Shown: piece after piece, positions 24,481-35,959 of the stretch
Numbering within the stretch: the first letter of the stretch is position 1
How the letters are laid out: each line of letters begins with the position of its first letter
From: Rugalucina vietnamica
Taxonomy: Eukaryota > Mollusca > Bivalvia > Lucinida > Lucinidae
DNA length: 64,000 nucleotides
Reading direction: 5' to 3'
Assembly: GCA_964017185.1 (NCBI GenBank)
Contig: OZ024876.1
Location: 28,860,278 to 28,924,277, forward strand
Program-made: the position numbers and the translations under genes
Notes under the pieces: generated by a model
Told to the model about the DNA's origin: nothing
What the model saw: the letters and a program-made list of their open reading frames with translations, nothing else
Databases searched by the model: none

Positions 24481-25160
24481 ATAAATGTGTTTTTAAGCGA
24501 TCAGGTGTGCATGTAGTTACTGAAAGAAGTAAACATGAGAAGTCTATAAGTTGATTAAATAGGACAAAAGTCCCATTCATTATTGAATCACCCTCGTATA
24601 CAGACGTATACATTAATAACGACTATAGAACGTGACAAACAACGACTAGAGATGTTTGTTATGTATGAATAAAGAAAATTTTGAAATTGTAAATCAGTCC
24701 GCCTTTTTTCTACTTTCAGATTTGTGGGTTCTACTTAGATGTCTTGTGGTACATACCTCACTAGGAAATCGTTTTGTCTAATGAGCGTTCTTGATGTTTG
24801 TTTTGTTTTGTCATATATTGTTTACTTTGAATAAAACTACCGGGTAATACTATTCTGTGGATTACAATGTCAAATCACCCTTGCGATGCAAAACTTAAAA
24901 ATGTAATGTATTTGTGCTTCTATGAAGGCACTAAATGCATGTATGATTAACACAGCTAAGACACTAAACAACCGGTAATCACTTCAGCACCGAAAAAAGC
25001 AACTGCATTTTCCAGTTTCAACTACCATCACTTCTCATGTGCATAACAAGTATGAATATGCAAATTTAAGATTAACATTCTCGAAGTAAATGTCTTCAAG
25101 AAATTTTATACAGGTAAAACATATACCTGACAAAGTACACTTTTGGCTTGTTTAAAAAAG
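24480..25160. other. No gene recognised
   Basis: AT-rich unique-looking DNA with no frame or repeat that I can support. Confidence 0.4.
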
Positions 25161-25690
25161 GTACGAGTAGGCAAAGATCAGGAAAAGGCGCAATCAGAAA
25201 AAGATTCCCACTCCAAAAACCGAGGTGGGAAAAAAACAAACTAACAATCAGGTACTTATACCATAAAAACATATCGTAAGCCGAATGTACAGCTATTTTC
25301 CAAATAGGTGGCCACTCAGTTACCTAAACTATAAATATGAAAACATACATAAGGCGCCAACAGCACAAAAATTTTAAACACCAAGACATTAAACAATAAG
25401 AACCTCCACAGAAGTATCGCCTTGGAACGATCAGTAACACAAAGTTACTGGCGGGCTTAAACCGGTTTTACATGGCCATAACCTCACCCACAGCTTCTGC
25501 AGTGGTTGATAACATTTAGTTAGTTCTTCGGTCCTCGTGGTGAATCACTAACTAGTCAATGAATTATCAAGAACAAACAAGTAAATCACGATAAACAACC
25601 TGATGAATTAAAAACTAGGACTCACAGATTGAGTAAGCTGCCCGACGATGGAGATCCCTAAAACCTAACTGAATTATGTGAATTATGTTT
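25161..25690 (-). mobile_element. Retroposon R1 copy (about 530 bp)
   Basis: Shares with 37571-38200 the stretches AGGCAAAGATCAGGAAAAGG, AAGGCGCCAACAGCAC, GGCGGGCTTAAACCGGTTTT and CTGCCCGACGATGGAGATCC. All copies share the GTACAAGTAGG end and differ at the other end, as expected of 5'-truncated retroposons read on the minus strand. Confidence 0.75.
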
Positions 25691-25708
25691 TATTATTATT
25701 ATTTTTTT

Positions 25709-25752
<44 letters not shown>

Positions 25753-25920
25753 TTTTTTTTCTTTAATTCTACCGATACAAGTAAACTCGCCTTACATTAT
25801 TTCCTTTGAAAGTCAGTCTGAAAATAATGCCTTCTATCGTTATTGGTAGATTTAATGAAAAAAAAAAAATAAAAAATAAAGAAAAAAAAACAATGCTTAT
25901 TAACTATTCACACAGTGTAA
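25690..25920. repeat. Low-complexity T, GT and A tracts
   Basis: A poly-T run, (GT)n at about 25715-25750, then A-rich sequence at 25857-25892. Confidence 0.95.
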
Positions 25921-26840
25921 CTTAAACAAAACTAGGAGTTGATCAGACTGCACAAGCCTCTAAAAGATGTAAGAAAAAATTGTCTAAGTTTTCATAATTG
26001 TCAATTTGTCAAAATTATTTTTCACAATCACATTTCTTCATGTAAATGACCATCGTGTCTAACTTGTGTAGGCATAATATCAAGTTGTTCCGCCAAAAAC
26101 TGTGGTAGGAGTTGATTAGCCCGTGAATACACCTGTTAAAATGCAAGAAATATTGTCATTATTCTCAAATATTGTCAAAATTATTTCTTTGCAGTCATAT
26201 TTTCATGTAAATGACCAGTGTGTCTAAATTGTGATTGTTTCATTAAAAACTGTGGTAGGTGGTGTCGATCGGCCCCTGAATGAACCGATCTGTTAAAATG
26301 CAAGAAAAATCGTCTAAGTTATCGTAGCTGTAGTTTTGTTGAAATTTATCATTTCGTTATGAAATTTCGTCATGCAAATGATAAATGAGTCTACATAATG
26401 AAAAGATGATATCATATTGTTCCGTCAAGAATTTAGTGAGAAGTTGATCGGCCCTTGAATGCATGAACATTTAAAATGCAAGAAGCCTGTCTAAGTTCCC
26501 GTAGCTGTCATTTTGCCAAATATTTTTTTCGCAACCATTTTACTGCGTGTAAATGACAAATGTGTCTACACTGTGTGGGCATAGTATCAAGTTGTTCCAT
26601 CAAGAGCTGTGGTAGGAGTTGATTAGCCAGTGAATGCACTAACCTGTTAAAATGCAAGAAAACATCTCATAGCTGTCATTTTGTCAAAAAACTATTTTTG
26701 AATCATATTTCTTCATGCAAATGTCCTGTGCGTCTACATTTTGAATGTACAATATCTAACAGGTCCATCACGAACTGTGGTAGGAGTTGATTGGCACGTG
26801 ATTGCATTATCTACACTGTATAGGAAAGCCATCAAGAACT
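25920..26840 (+). repeat. Degenerate tandem repeat, 150-180 bp unit
   Basis: Six copies marked by GTGGTAGGAGTTGATTAGCC (about 25930, 26102, 26249, 26431, 26608, 26777), each followed by CTGTTAAAATGCAAGAA and TTCATGTAAATGAC. Divergence suggests an old array. Confidence 0.8.
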
Positions 26841-26978
26841 AGTAACTCTAATGGGTCTGGCATGAAAGGTAGACGGTCGGACGGACAACGTGAAAACAGT
26901 AACCCCCATTAAAACTACGTATTGCGGGGATATAAAAATGTTCATTGGACTTTTTCAGTAATTACCCATATAGCATTT

Positions 26979-27214
26979 GAGCCGCCTCATATGAAAACCA
27001 ACAGTCCGCATATGCAAAAAGAAAGGCGCAGGTCAGCTTCGTAGTAACACTGCGAAGCTGATCAGCGCCTTTGTTTTCGCTACACGGATAGTACAATTCC
27101 TCTACTTTCTAAATCCGAAATTTCAAACCTTTGGACATCTTCTGTGCTTGTAAAACTCGGTTTGAGTCGGACCTGTTCGGAAACCACATTGTTGGTTTTC
27201 CCATGACGCGGCTC
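26979..27214 (+). mobile_element. MITE family A, full copy
   Basis: Begins GAGCCGCCTCATATGAAAAC and ends TTCCCATGACGCGGCTC. The inner hairpin is at about 27030-27070. Confidence 0.85.
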
Positions 27215-27373
27215 AATTTTCTATCCGTCATTAGGCTTCTAGACATTATTCTGCAAAACCATTAGACACGGTTTAACATACTAAATGGAACACTGCACTT
27301 TCTCCATATTTCGCAATGTAAACTACACCAACTTGGACCCACATTTTGAGGCAACTAACTTTGCTCATCTTAG

Positions 27374-27377
<4 letters not shown>

Positions 27378-27413
<36 letters not shown>
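27378..27413 (+). repeat. Poly-T run
   Basis: About 36 consecutive T. The surrounding 27216-27560 holds nothing else recognisable. Confidence 0.95.
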
Positions 27414-27414
<1 letters not shown>

Positions 27415-27560
27415 TAAAAATGAAACATACGTCGAGTGTACGTTAGAAGGTACTTTAATGTATCAAAAATAAAATTTTCAATGCGAAAATGTCAGCATTA
27501 TCCGGAATGCATGGTTGGCTGACTATGACGGAAATTTCACATGTTAAAATTATTAAAATT

Positions 27561-27926
27561 CTTCACCACTGCAGAAGCTGAGGGTGAGGTTATGGCCATG
27601 TAAAATCGATTTAAACCCGCCAGTAACTTTGTGTTACTGATCGTTCCAAGTCGATACTTCTGTGGTGGTTCTTTTTGGTTCTTTTTGTTTTATGTCTTGG
27701 TGTTTAAAATATTTTGTGCTGTTGGCGCCTTATGTGTGTTTTCATATTTTTAGTTAAGTTAAGGTAACTGAGTGGCCACCTTTTGGGAAAATAGCTGCTC
27801 ATTCGGCTTACGAAATGTTTTCATGGTATAAGTACCTGATTGTTAGTTTGGTTTTTTCCCACCTCGGTTTTTGGAGTGGGAATCTTTTTCTGATTGCGCC
27901 TTTTCCTGATCTTTGCCTACTTGTAC
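27561..27926 (+). mobile_element. Retroposon R1 copy (about 365 bp)
   Basis: Plus-orientation copy from CTGCAGAAGCTGAGGGTGAG to GATCTTTGCCTACTTGTAC, then a short T run. It is shorter than the copies at 25161 and 37571 at the variable end. Confidence 0.8.
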
Positions 27927-28419
27927 CTTTTTTTTGAATCTAAAGGGCAATACATTCGTATTTTTGAAGCAGGACATACCCTGCATCCCAGTTTGCGTGA
28001 TGAGCAATCTGTTTTTTTGTGTGATGCTTAAATTGCGGGCCAAATCTGGGTAGATATAGTTAATATTAAGACATACGGAGAGAAGTTCCTTTAAATTTTA
28101 GTAATTTAGTATCATGGGTCTTAGTTTATTTAAATCAGCGGTTTAAACTGTCTCCGCAGTTTGCTGAATTTCGATAAAGGCAGTGATTTGGTCCAGTTTG
28201 AACACCATATACTTTATATGACGTAAACACAGAGGAGGAGTCGCATGTACTTAGTACCTTAACAGCTTTTATTTTTCAAAATCAGTTGCGCATAGTATTA
28301 TAAAATCCGATGGTTCTCGTAAATTCTCACTCTTCCTGAAACGTATCTAGTTGCAAATTTTGGAAGGACACATATATGTCTATATATACTTATGGAATGT
28401 GCTTAAATAAAGCATAAAT
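27927..28419. other. No gene recognised
   Basis: AT-rich DNA downstream of the gene 2 polyadenylation signal. No frame is supported. Confidence 0.4.
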
Positions 28420-28439
28420 CACAAGTAAATTAAATTAAC

Positions 28440-28445
28440 TTTATT
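28440..28445 (-). terminator. Polyadenylation signal of gene 2
   Basis: AATAAA on the minus strand, 117 bases after the stop of the terminal exon. Cleavage is expected near 28420. Confidence 0.65.
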
Positions 28446-28561
28446 ATGAAAATCACAGTCAAAGCAAAATGGATATAGCGCTTGGTTTTTGTGTAGTGTA
28501 ACAGCACCGAAAGCTGGAGTATCAAACTCCATCCAGAACCCTGGAACCACTCGAAAGTCCG

Positions 28562-28572
28562 TTAGTAGTCAC
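28562..28572 (-). CDS. Gene 2 terminal coding exon (GDY-stop)
   Basis: After acceptor GTATTTTTTCAG the exon starts GTGACTACTAA. With the phase-1 G carried over this reads Gly-Asp-Tyr-stop. An AATAAA hexamer follows 117 bases further on, which supports this as the true last exon. Confidence 0.65.
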
Positions 28573-31429
28573 CTGAAAAAATACAAAGGGTGTGTTATAC
28601 TACTCAAAATTTGATGAGCATCAATGTATTATTTTCCGCACAGCACAATGTAAAACACTCCAAAATTGATTCAAATATAATGACAACCCTCTTGGACACA
28701 GAGCGTTGGCTTCATTCGTTAGACAATGCTTTAACGTTTTAGATTACAAGATATTTTGAAACAAGAAACGTCTTACCGAAGTCCAGAGAGCATGTTATCT
28801 GAACTACATTGTATTTAAATTTTGTCAAAAACAGTGATAGTTTTCAAAATTAGCTCAAACAAAATCAATGCAAGCAAGTTTTGATCCTGCACTTCTGATA
28901 TTTACCAGAATGCATTTCATACAGACTTTCCTAGAAAAATCAATTTTGAGTCGAATTTTCGCACTTGTGGGCTTTAATTTCGGGATTTGTTTGAAAATGC
29001 AGAGGCTGTACCACGCACTTTGGTAATCCATTTGTTGTTTAAAATTTCTTGTAGTCAGGCATTACAAGGCATTGGCGTTTTACACTATGCTGTATGGAAA
29101 GTAAGACATAGATGCTTATCCAATTTCGAGGAGTATACATAAACATATTAATAATGCAAATATAACGACTAAAAGCAAAATATAATGTTGATTTTGTAGA
29201 CCGCAGTTTTAGCACATCAAAAAGCATGAAGGGTCTCTACTGATAAAGCGAGAAACGTCCATAAAAGCCTAAAATCGAGGATACAAATTTTAAAACACGA
29301 ACTTTAATAAGCAAATTTTAATTTGTGTTATTGGGCATATATACTTAAACGCAAAAGTTTCGCAACAATTTACACCCTCGTTTTCTTCTACATTGCCCAT
29401 GTAAGGATATACGGGGTCTGTCCCAGAAATACGTAGACATTTGTGATTAAACAGAAATGTGTCTGCAGAATTTCATGAAATTTATATGATCTGTTTGCAT
29501 ACATCTAACAAACATTTCGTACAAATATGGGTGAATTCACCCCTTACACAACAGATTTATATGCATTTATTCCAAGAGGGGTAGGTGTCTACGGCGCACG
29601 TCAAAAACACTGTTTTGAAATCCATCAAGATCAAGTTCAACAGTTCCTGTAATTGCGAGTTAAGGTGATATTACACAATTCTAACTATCAGTTGCACGAA
29701 TAAATATGTTAGATAAGTTTTTGAAAGTTTGAAATAATTTCCACCATCAGTGTTGATTTTATAGAAATTTTCTTAAACCTACTGCAATTATTTTATTGGA
29801 AAATAGTGACGTAATGTAAATTTTGCGGCGCAAATTTAGACCTTCCCCAAGCTTTTCTTTCCAGTTAAGTATATATAACACAATTAATTTATAAAATCAA
29901 CCTTCTATTGTGTTATTAATAATCCTGTGATGATTATGTATATATATTTTCTTTAAATGTTGTAATTGCTCGTTTCTTGTTGTCATTTTAAACAAGTGAC
30001 ATCTTTTTGTTTTATTTCAGTCTAAAATAAAATTAGTGTTCCCTCATATAAAATTAAACTGATCATGCTATTTTTCTACTTATCATTTATAACTCAAATT
30101 ATTGACTATAATTTTAACTAAGAAGACTTAATCAATGCTTAGATGACAATATTCATCACCATTACGGCTCTAATATAGAGACTGCACACAAAACATTTAA
30201 CCACCCCTCCACAAAAACGTAGCAAAATGATTTTCAACGTGCTCCTTAAACGCCGATACACCATCATATAAATCTCCATAACTTTTGCAATTTGTAAGCG
30301 ATTGAACTAATATTTTCACATATTGCTCAGTACAAATGTAGTTTAAAAGCATGAACATATCTTTAATTTTCAACGAACCGTTCACGAAATATCAGACATC
30401 TTTATGATTTCCCGGGACAGACCTCGTATATGAACGTATATTTTATGTTCCGGCACAATGAGTAATGATTTGCCATAAACGGGATTTAATCGCATGTTTT
30501 CGTTCTGACGTTAATGTGACGTTTGTGATTTTTAACAATTTGCGTCTAAAATATGGATGTTTATTTCTTTTTGAAATCAAACAGCATCAATCGATAGACT
30601 GGTGTCTGTACATACAGAAAATAACAAAAACGTTTGGAAATTATTGTTTAGCAGCACTCTTAGTTGATGCGTTTCTTTGTTGACGTCAGCTTATTTTTTC
30701 AAACATCCATTACATGCTCATTATGCTTGGCTAGGAAGCGATATTTTTGTCATTTGTGCAATGTACTAAGAGCTACGTTATGCCGTTAACAGATTTCGAT
30801 AAATGGTATTCGTTTGCCTATTAACAGCCAATTACGTAAAATCTTCAACACGTCAGACACACGTTATAAACGTCGACCAAGGCATAAAATTTCCATACAA
30901 ACGTTTGTTGACCTTTTTGCTTTTGAAAACAAACATTGCTTTAAAATTTCATTTTCACATACAATGTAAGGTATGGTACCCCTGTGACTTTTAAAAAATG
31001 GACTACCTTGACGTTTTGACGTTTGCTCGGCAACCATAACCACAGCGTTCTGATTTTCATGTTGTCTGCGAGGCAAAGAACTGGACTTGTCAATCGTAAT
31101 ATCACCAAAAGATACATTTGAGCCGATAATAAGAAATTTGCATTTTATAAGTGTTGCGAAACTTTTGCGTTTAAGTATATGTAAATTGTATAATACGGAT
31201 TTCGCAGCGTGCAGACAGGTGGGGATAAGTCACCACAAAACCAAATCTGATTTGTATCGACAGCACCTATTTTGCTTCGGTTTATATATTAAAAAAACTG
31301 CAGTCAAATCCACAGGGAAGTATATTTTTTGCTGCATAAGCAATAAGAGTGCAAGAAATTGTAAGGTTTTGGGCAGGTACAAAAACCAAGTGTTGGCATT
31401 TGGGACCGCTACCAAAATTGATACAAGTT

Positions 31430-31473
<44 letters not shown>

Positions 31474-34168
31474 GACCACTCGATTTAGGGACTGTTCTCG
31501 TCTTATCGTTACTATACATTATCACTTTATGAAGTTTCATTGTCGGTTGCGATAGTACAACTTGCAAATTAATTAACTATATTAACTTATTTATAAAAAT
31601 AATAATAAAAAAAAAAAACACGGATCAAGACTCACCAAATTTCGGTATTTTTCTCCTTCCGTATCCCATCTGTCTGCCGTATCCCTTTTTCGGCATAATG
31701 ACTGTCTTTTTGATCGTTATCTTTTTCATTGGCTTATAGTCTGAGATGGGGTCATATGGCATCTTGACTGGTGGAAATATTGGTGCTTCCTTGAATGGAA
31801 TGCTGGATTTCTTTGGAAACAGAGGTGGTGCTATCGGTTTCTTTGGTGGATAAATTGGTTTCTTAGGATACATAGGTGGCGGTATGATTGGTTTCTTTTC
31901 TGGAATAAACGGCTTCTCTGGGTACATAGGAGGCGCTATTGGTTTCTTTGGTGGAAATATTGGTGGTTCTGGGTAGATTGGTTTAGTGTCTGGAAATATC
32001 GGCCTCTTATCATACGCAGGAGGTGCTATCGGTTTCTTTGGATATGGTGGAATAATCGGTTTCTTTGGATGAATCGGTGGAATAATCGGTTTCTTGGGAT
32101 ACACCGGTGGTGCTATCGGTTTCTTTGGATATGGTGGAATAATCGGTTTCTTTGGAAGAATAGGTGGAATAATCGGTTTCTTCGGATACACCGGTGGTGC
32201 TATCGGTTTCTTTGGATATGGTGGAATAATCGGTTTCTTGGGATACACCGGTGGAATAATCGGTTTCTTTGGGTATGGTGGGATAATCGGTTTCTTTGGA
32301 TACACTGGTGGAGCAATCGGTTTCTTTGGATATGGCGGGATAATCGGTTTCTTTGGATATGGTGGCATAATCGGTTTCTTCTGTGGAAATATCGGTTTAC
32401 TATCATAAATCGGTTTGTTCGGCAGAATCGGTCTCTTTGGTGCAATAAGTGGTTTCTTTGGGTACATAGGGGGTGGAGCAATCGACTTTTTCGGGAGGAA
32501 TGGCTTCTTTGGCGGGATCTTGTATGACGTTTTCTTCACAATATAAGTTGTTTTTGATTTCTTGATCGCCGGCTTCTTACGCCTCCCGTATCCAGACAGG
32601 CCTCCTACAGGTGAAACTGGGACATTGATCGGTGGGTCCACAGGGTCGACCATAATTGGTCCTCCGACTGGCCCAGTCTCGAAAGGACCGGGAGATAAAA
32701 TTCCATCTCCAATTGGACCTATTCCAACACCAGGTACGACGTCTCTGAATACATTAGGTCCGGCAATCGGTCCGGCTAAAGGACCCCCGAGCGGTCCGCC
32801 GATTCCTGCCATTGGTCCGGCAATCGGTCCTGCATTCCCTAATAAACTCGGCACAGGTGCACCTAGAGGAGCTACTGCACCAACCGGTGCATGACCTGGT
32901 GTTCTTCTAATCCCATCAGGACAGTTGGCACACGCACCACCCATTTCGGGAAAGCCTCCCTGCCCGCCCTGTATAGGCATGCCCAGTATTGTGCTGCCCT
33001 CCAGCTGCTGTAACGTCATGCCTGGAAAAAAGATAGGAAAATCGGAATTTTGAAAAGACGAAAATATAGGAGCTGATCTGATGTGTGGTTATTACACAGC
33101 CGATAAGCCTTCGGTGTTTTCGCTTAGATATTAAAATCTTTCCGCTTCCCGCTAAAAACCCTTTTCAGCTGTGTCTTGCAACCCGCTTTGTTTCAAGTCG
33201 AAGCGGAACCATTCTCGAAAGGGTTGCAACTCCACCAAACTGTTTTGTTTGATTTTTGGCAACGAGGAAATTTGTATTTTGCTTTCAGTGAAGGTTTAGG
33301 TAATTAATGATTTCACTCTCTAATCTGAGATAGATTGCAAAAGCAACGTCAGTTTGTCACCAGCGGAACAATTGTGAATATATGGATATTGTCGTTCAAG
33401 CTCTTTCCGTTAAATAGTAGACCATTTTTTTTATTTTATTTTTTTTTAATCCAAATAAACAGAACAAAGTGCATGTCTCCTGGGTATGTATGCTATATGT
33501 TTATCATGACATCGAGACATCGACCGAGAGGTTAAGCTAGAGTAACAAAAAACTGACCTCCGTTATTATTTTGGTAGATGTAAAAGTCAACCATTTTACA
33601 TGTCGAAAAGGAGCCATCGCTTCCTTGAGTTAATCAGAACAACGAATAACGTAATACATTTGCTCAAGGACATTACACGATGGTGGTAGGTATTGAACCA
33701 CTAGGCCATCGCACTCCCTTTGGTAGATGTGCTCGGACAGGTGGAGACTATTATGAATCAGACAGCTCCAGGGCGAATAATCTGGCAATGGTCTGCACTG
33801 TCTGTTGCAATGTTGAAGTTGTTTAGGTCAACAAATTCTCAGCCATTTCAAAAAGGAGCTACCACTTCCAGCATATTCCTACTTTGTTATTGCTGTTTGG
33901 TTTAAAAAGCTCACTCAGTAACATTACATGCAATGAAAGGTTTCGAGCCCCCAGGCCTCACGCACCACTCACAAGGCCATCTCGTTTCCCGCGGTCTGTC
34001 CAGTGTAACAGTACAGCTAAAATACGACAATAATCTGGAAGCCTACATATTTCGAGTTTGGTGACAATTGAATCAACCATAAAAAGCGAGCTTACCATTT
34101 CCTATCGGCTGACCATGGTTGCCCGACAAGGCACAAACTAATAGTATAGCCACGAACAGTAGGTCCAT
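28562..34168 (-). CDS. Secreted Pro/Lys/Tyr-repeat block protein, three coding exons
   Basis: Complement join 34168-34096, 33021-31636, 28572-28562 (489 residues). Signal peptide MDLLFVAILLVCALSG (1-16). Residues about 65-165 are a Gly/Pro/Ala/Ile-rich block (AGPMAGIGGPLGGPLAGPIA). GYGRRKK stands at 168-174. Residues about 190-440 carry some 30 tandem copies of a nine- to ten-residue motif (YPKKPIIPP, YPKKPIAPPV). The C-terminus is basic with GYGRQ and GYGRR. The only mature-chain cysteines are a close pair in GACANCPDG (about 55-58). Tyr/Lys/Pro decapeptide repeats recall mussel byssal adhesive protein mfp-1, where Tyr is hydroxylated to DOPA. Lys-rich shell-matrix proteins are the alternative. 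Function is inferred. Introns are phase 1. If the last intron were not removed, the protein would instead end FGES at the TGA at 31625. Confidence 0.85.
29338..31181. mobile_element. Tc1/mariner-type element in gene 2 intron 2
   Basis: The ends are inverted repeats of about 27 bp, ATACTTAAACGCAAAAGTTT plus CGCAACA at the left (about 29341-29367) and the complement at 31152-31178, with TA-rich borders. Removing the nested element leaves about 0.8 kb, so it is non-autonomous. Confidence 0.7.
29409..30431. mobile_element. Nested mariner-like element
   Basis: Ends TACGGGGTCTGTCCCAGAAAT and TTCCCGGGACAGACCTCGTA are inverted and flanked by TA on both sides, the standard mariner target duplication. 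About 1.0 kb, inside the element 29338-31181. I cannot recognise a transposase. Confidence 0.7.
31436..31468 (+). repeat. Poly-T run in gene 2 intron 2
   Basis: About 33 consecutive T on the plus strand. Confidence 0.95.
31636..33021 (-). CDS. Gene 2 coding exon 2 (repeat exon)
   Basis: Acceptor TTTTTTCCAG before 33021 and donor GTGAGT at 31635-31630. 1386 bases, phase 1 to phase 1, so the whole repeat domain sits in one exon. Long open frames on the opposite strand here are by-products of the short in-frame repeat. Confidence 0.9.
33565..33995 (-). mobile_element. Dimeric tRNA-derived SINE in gene 2 intron 1
   Basis: Minus strand has two head-to-tail monomers. One has GATGGCCTTGTGAGTGG and GGCTCGAAACC (pol III A and B boxes). 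The other has GATGGCCTAGTGGTTCAATA and TGTCCTTGAGCAA. Both end near ACATCTACCAAA. Confidence 0.6.
34096..34168 (-). CDS. Gene 2 coding exon 1 (signal peptide)
   Basis: ATG at 34168-34166, 24 codons plus one base, donor GTAAGC at 34095-34090. TTTCCTTTTAG and GTTGATAATTCTAAGAG lie just before the ATG, so a non-coding 5' exon upstream is likely. Confidence 0.85.
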
Positions 34169-34200
34169 CTCTTAGAATTATCAACCTAAAAGGAAAAAAA

Positions 34201-34410
34201 AGGAAACAGAGATTATATGTCTTTTCTACAACATAGAAAGAGAAACAAAGATGATACATTAATACATTATTTTATCATAACTGTCTGTTAAAATCTAAAT
34301 ACGAGCGAGGCCTTATCGAAATGCAAAGTTGTCCCAGCTAGTATATATTAAACGTTGGTTAGAAAATTAATCTCAGAATATCCTCGCCGATCTCAAAGGA
34401 CCAAAAGGAA
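34201..34410. promoter_or_regulatory. Presumed upstream region of gene 2
   Basis: Polypyrimidine tract and acceptor for the 5' UTR exon lie at about 34185-34200 (minus). The promoter itself cannot be placed; it may be further upstream, past the repeats at 34410-35230. Confidence 0.3.
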
Positions 34411-35230
34411 AATATGACATTAAATAATACTTGTAGTATGACATTCTGTTTTTCCTTTGAAGGTTTTGTAACATTAAATCTAATACAAGTGAATATCAAA
34501 GGAGACGGGCCTACTGTCTATTCACCATCTTCCAGAAACTGCATTTTTCAAAATCTCACTTTTTTGAAAGACCTCAAGAAAAATATTACCATGTCTCCAT
34601 TTTGCATTTCATAAGTCTTAAAAAGTGCCACAAAAATTTTGAAAATCGGTAAACAAATAAAAAATTTATGCCAGAAAAAAAATTGAATAGGGCTTTTCCA
34701 TTGTAAAAATAATCTAAATTGGTTATTTTACATTTAAAATGCACTAATTTAAAACCAAAACAAAAATGTATTGTATGCATATATGTAGCTGAGCGCAAAA
34801 CTTTTGAATTTTTTCCACAGATTTGCCTGATTTTCATTTTAAGGTGTTTGAATTACCTCCATTGCACATACAAAATGCCTCTTCAAAATAATTTTTGGGC
34901 ATAATTATTTTATTAGTGAACCGATTTTCAAAATTTTTGCGGCACATTTTACAACCTTTGGGATGCAAAAAATGACATTGTCATATTTTTCTTGAGGTGT
35001 TTCAGAAAAATTGAGATTTTGAAAAATGCAGTTTCTGAAAGATGGTGCACAGACAGTACATGTACATATTTAAGAAAGTTATTGGAACATACAGTACGGA
35101 TCTGTCCATCTGTGTTCTGTCATACTACAAGTTAGTTAAAAAATAAATAAAAACAGCTCGTCTTCGACTCGCTTTATTTTACTTTTTTTTCTACTCGCTA
35201 CATTAACTCTTAACTAAGAAACTAATTATA
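34410..35230. repeat. Dispersed repeat split by a palindromic element
   Basis: The flanks (GTATGACATTCTGTTTTTCC and AACAGCTCGTCTTCGACTCG) occur together without the middle at 51420-51725. Confidence 0.8.
34512..35070. mobile_element. Palindromic MITE, about 560 bp
   Basis: Arms of about 150 bp are inverted: CCAGAAACTGCATTTTTCAA near 34530 is mirrored near 35012-35045, and AAAATTTTGAAAATCGGT near 34633 is mirrored near 34918-34940. It is absent from the sister copy at 51420. Confidence 0.75.
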
Positions 35231-35566
35231 AATATAATTACCTCTTTAGTTATGTGAGGTTGATCCTAACTCTCTGATGGAAATATTATTGTATGCCTTG
35301 TAGCTTTTGTCTGCACAATATATATTATTGAAGAGGAAATACATCAGTTACATCATAGGGAAATCCAGGGCCGTTGATTCGTTTTTGACGGCGTATTACG
35401 TCTAGAAGAAACCGTGGTTGACGTACTCCATCAAACGTTCATACATGCCAATTATTTACCACCTATCATTTATTTATTCAAGCTATAATAACCACACATA
35501 ATGACATTTTTATATCAGCTAAGTCTGATCAGGAGAATACATGCTTTTTTGAACTCGTGAAACACT
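35231..35566. other. No gene recognised
   Basis: Unique-looking AT-rich DNA. Confidence 0.4.
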
Positions 35567-35570
35567 TTAT

Positions 35571-35803
35571 GAGCTGTGCCATGAGAAAACTAACATTTTG
35601 CATATGCGAAAAGAAGGGCGCAGATCAACTTCGCAGTAACTGCGAAGCTGATCAGCGCCTTTGTTTTGCTACACGGATAGTACAGTTCCTCTACTTTCTT
35701 AACCAAAAATTTCCAGCCTTTAGCCATCTTCTGTCCTTGTAAAGGTCGATTTGTGTCGTATCTGTTCAGAAACCTCATTGTTGGTTTTCTCATGACGCGA
35801 CTC
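35571..35803 (+). mobile_element. MITE family A with TTAT target duplication
   Basis: GAGCTGTGCCATGAGAAAAC to TTCTCATGACGCGACTC, flanked by TTAT at 35567-35570 and 35804-35807. The inner hairpin GCAGTAACTGC region is intact. Confidence 0.85.
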
Positions 35804-35959
35804 TTATGTTTTGCGGTTGGACAATATATTTGTTTCCGTTGCGTCTTGGATCTTCAATCCACCTCTTTCTATGAACCCCGTGTTTCGTTGTCGATTTTCG
35901 GGACCCCTGGTGTGGTATTGTCAATTTGACGTTTCACCAGGAAACTGTTCTGATTCTGA

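Noticed and set aside
24212-24613. 133-codon frame with an Arg-Glu run
   Set aside because: Translation of the (CT)n microsatellite.
32069-32894. Long plus-strand frames opposite gene 2 (152, 104 and 110 codons)
   Set aside because: They are antisense by-products of the short in-frame repeat; low-complexity WNNRF/GGIIGFF text without splice or start support.
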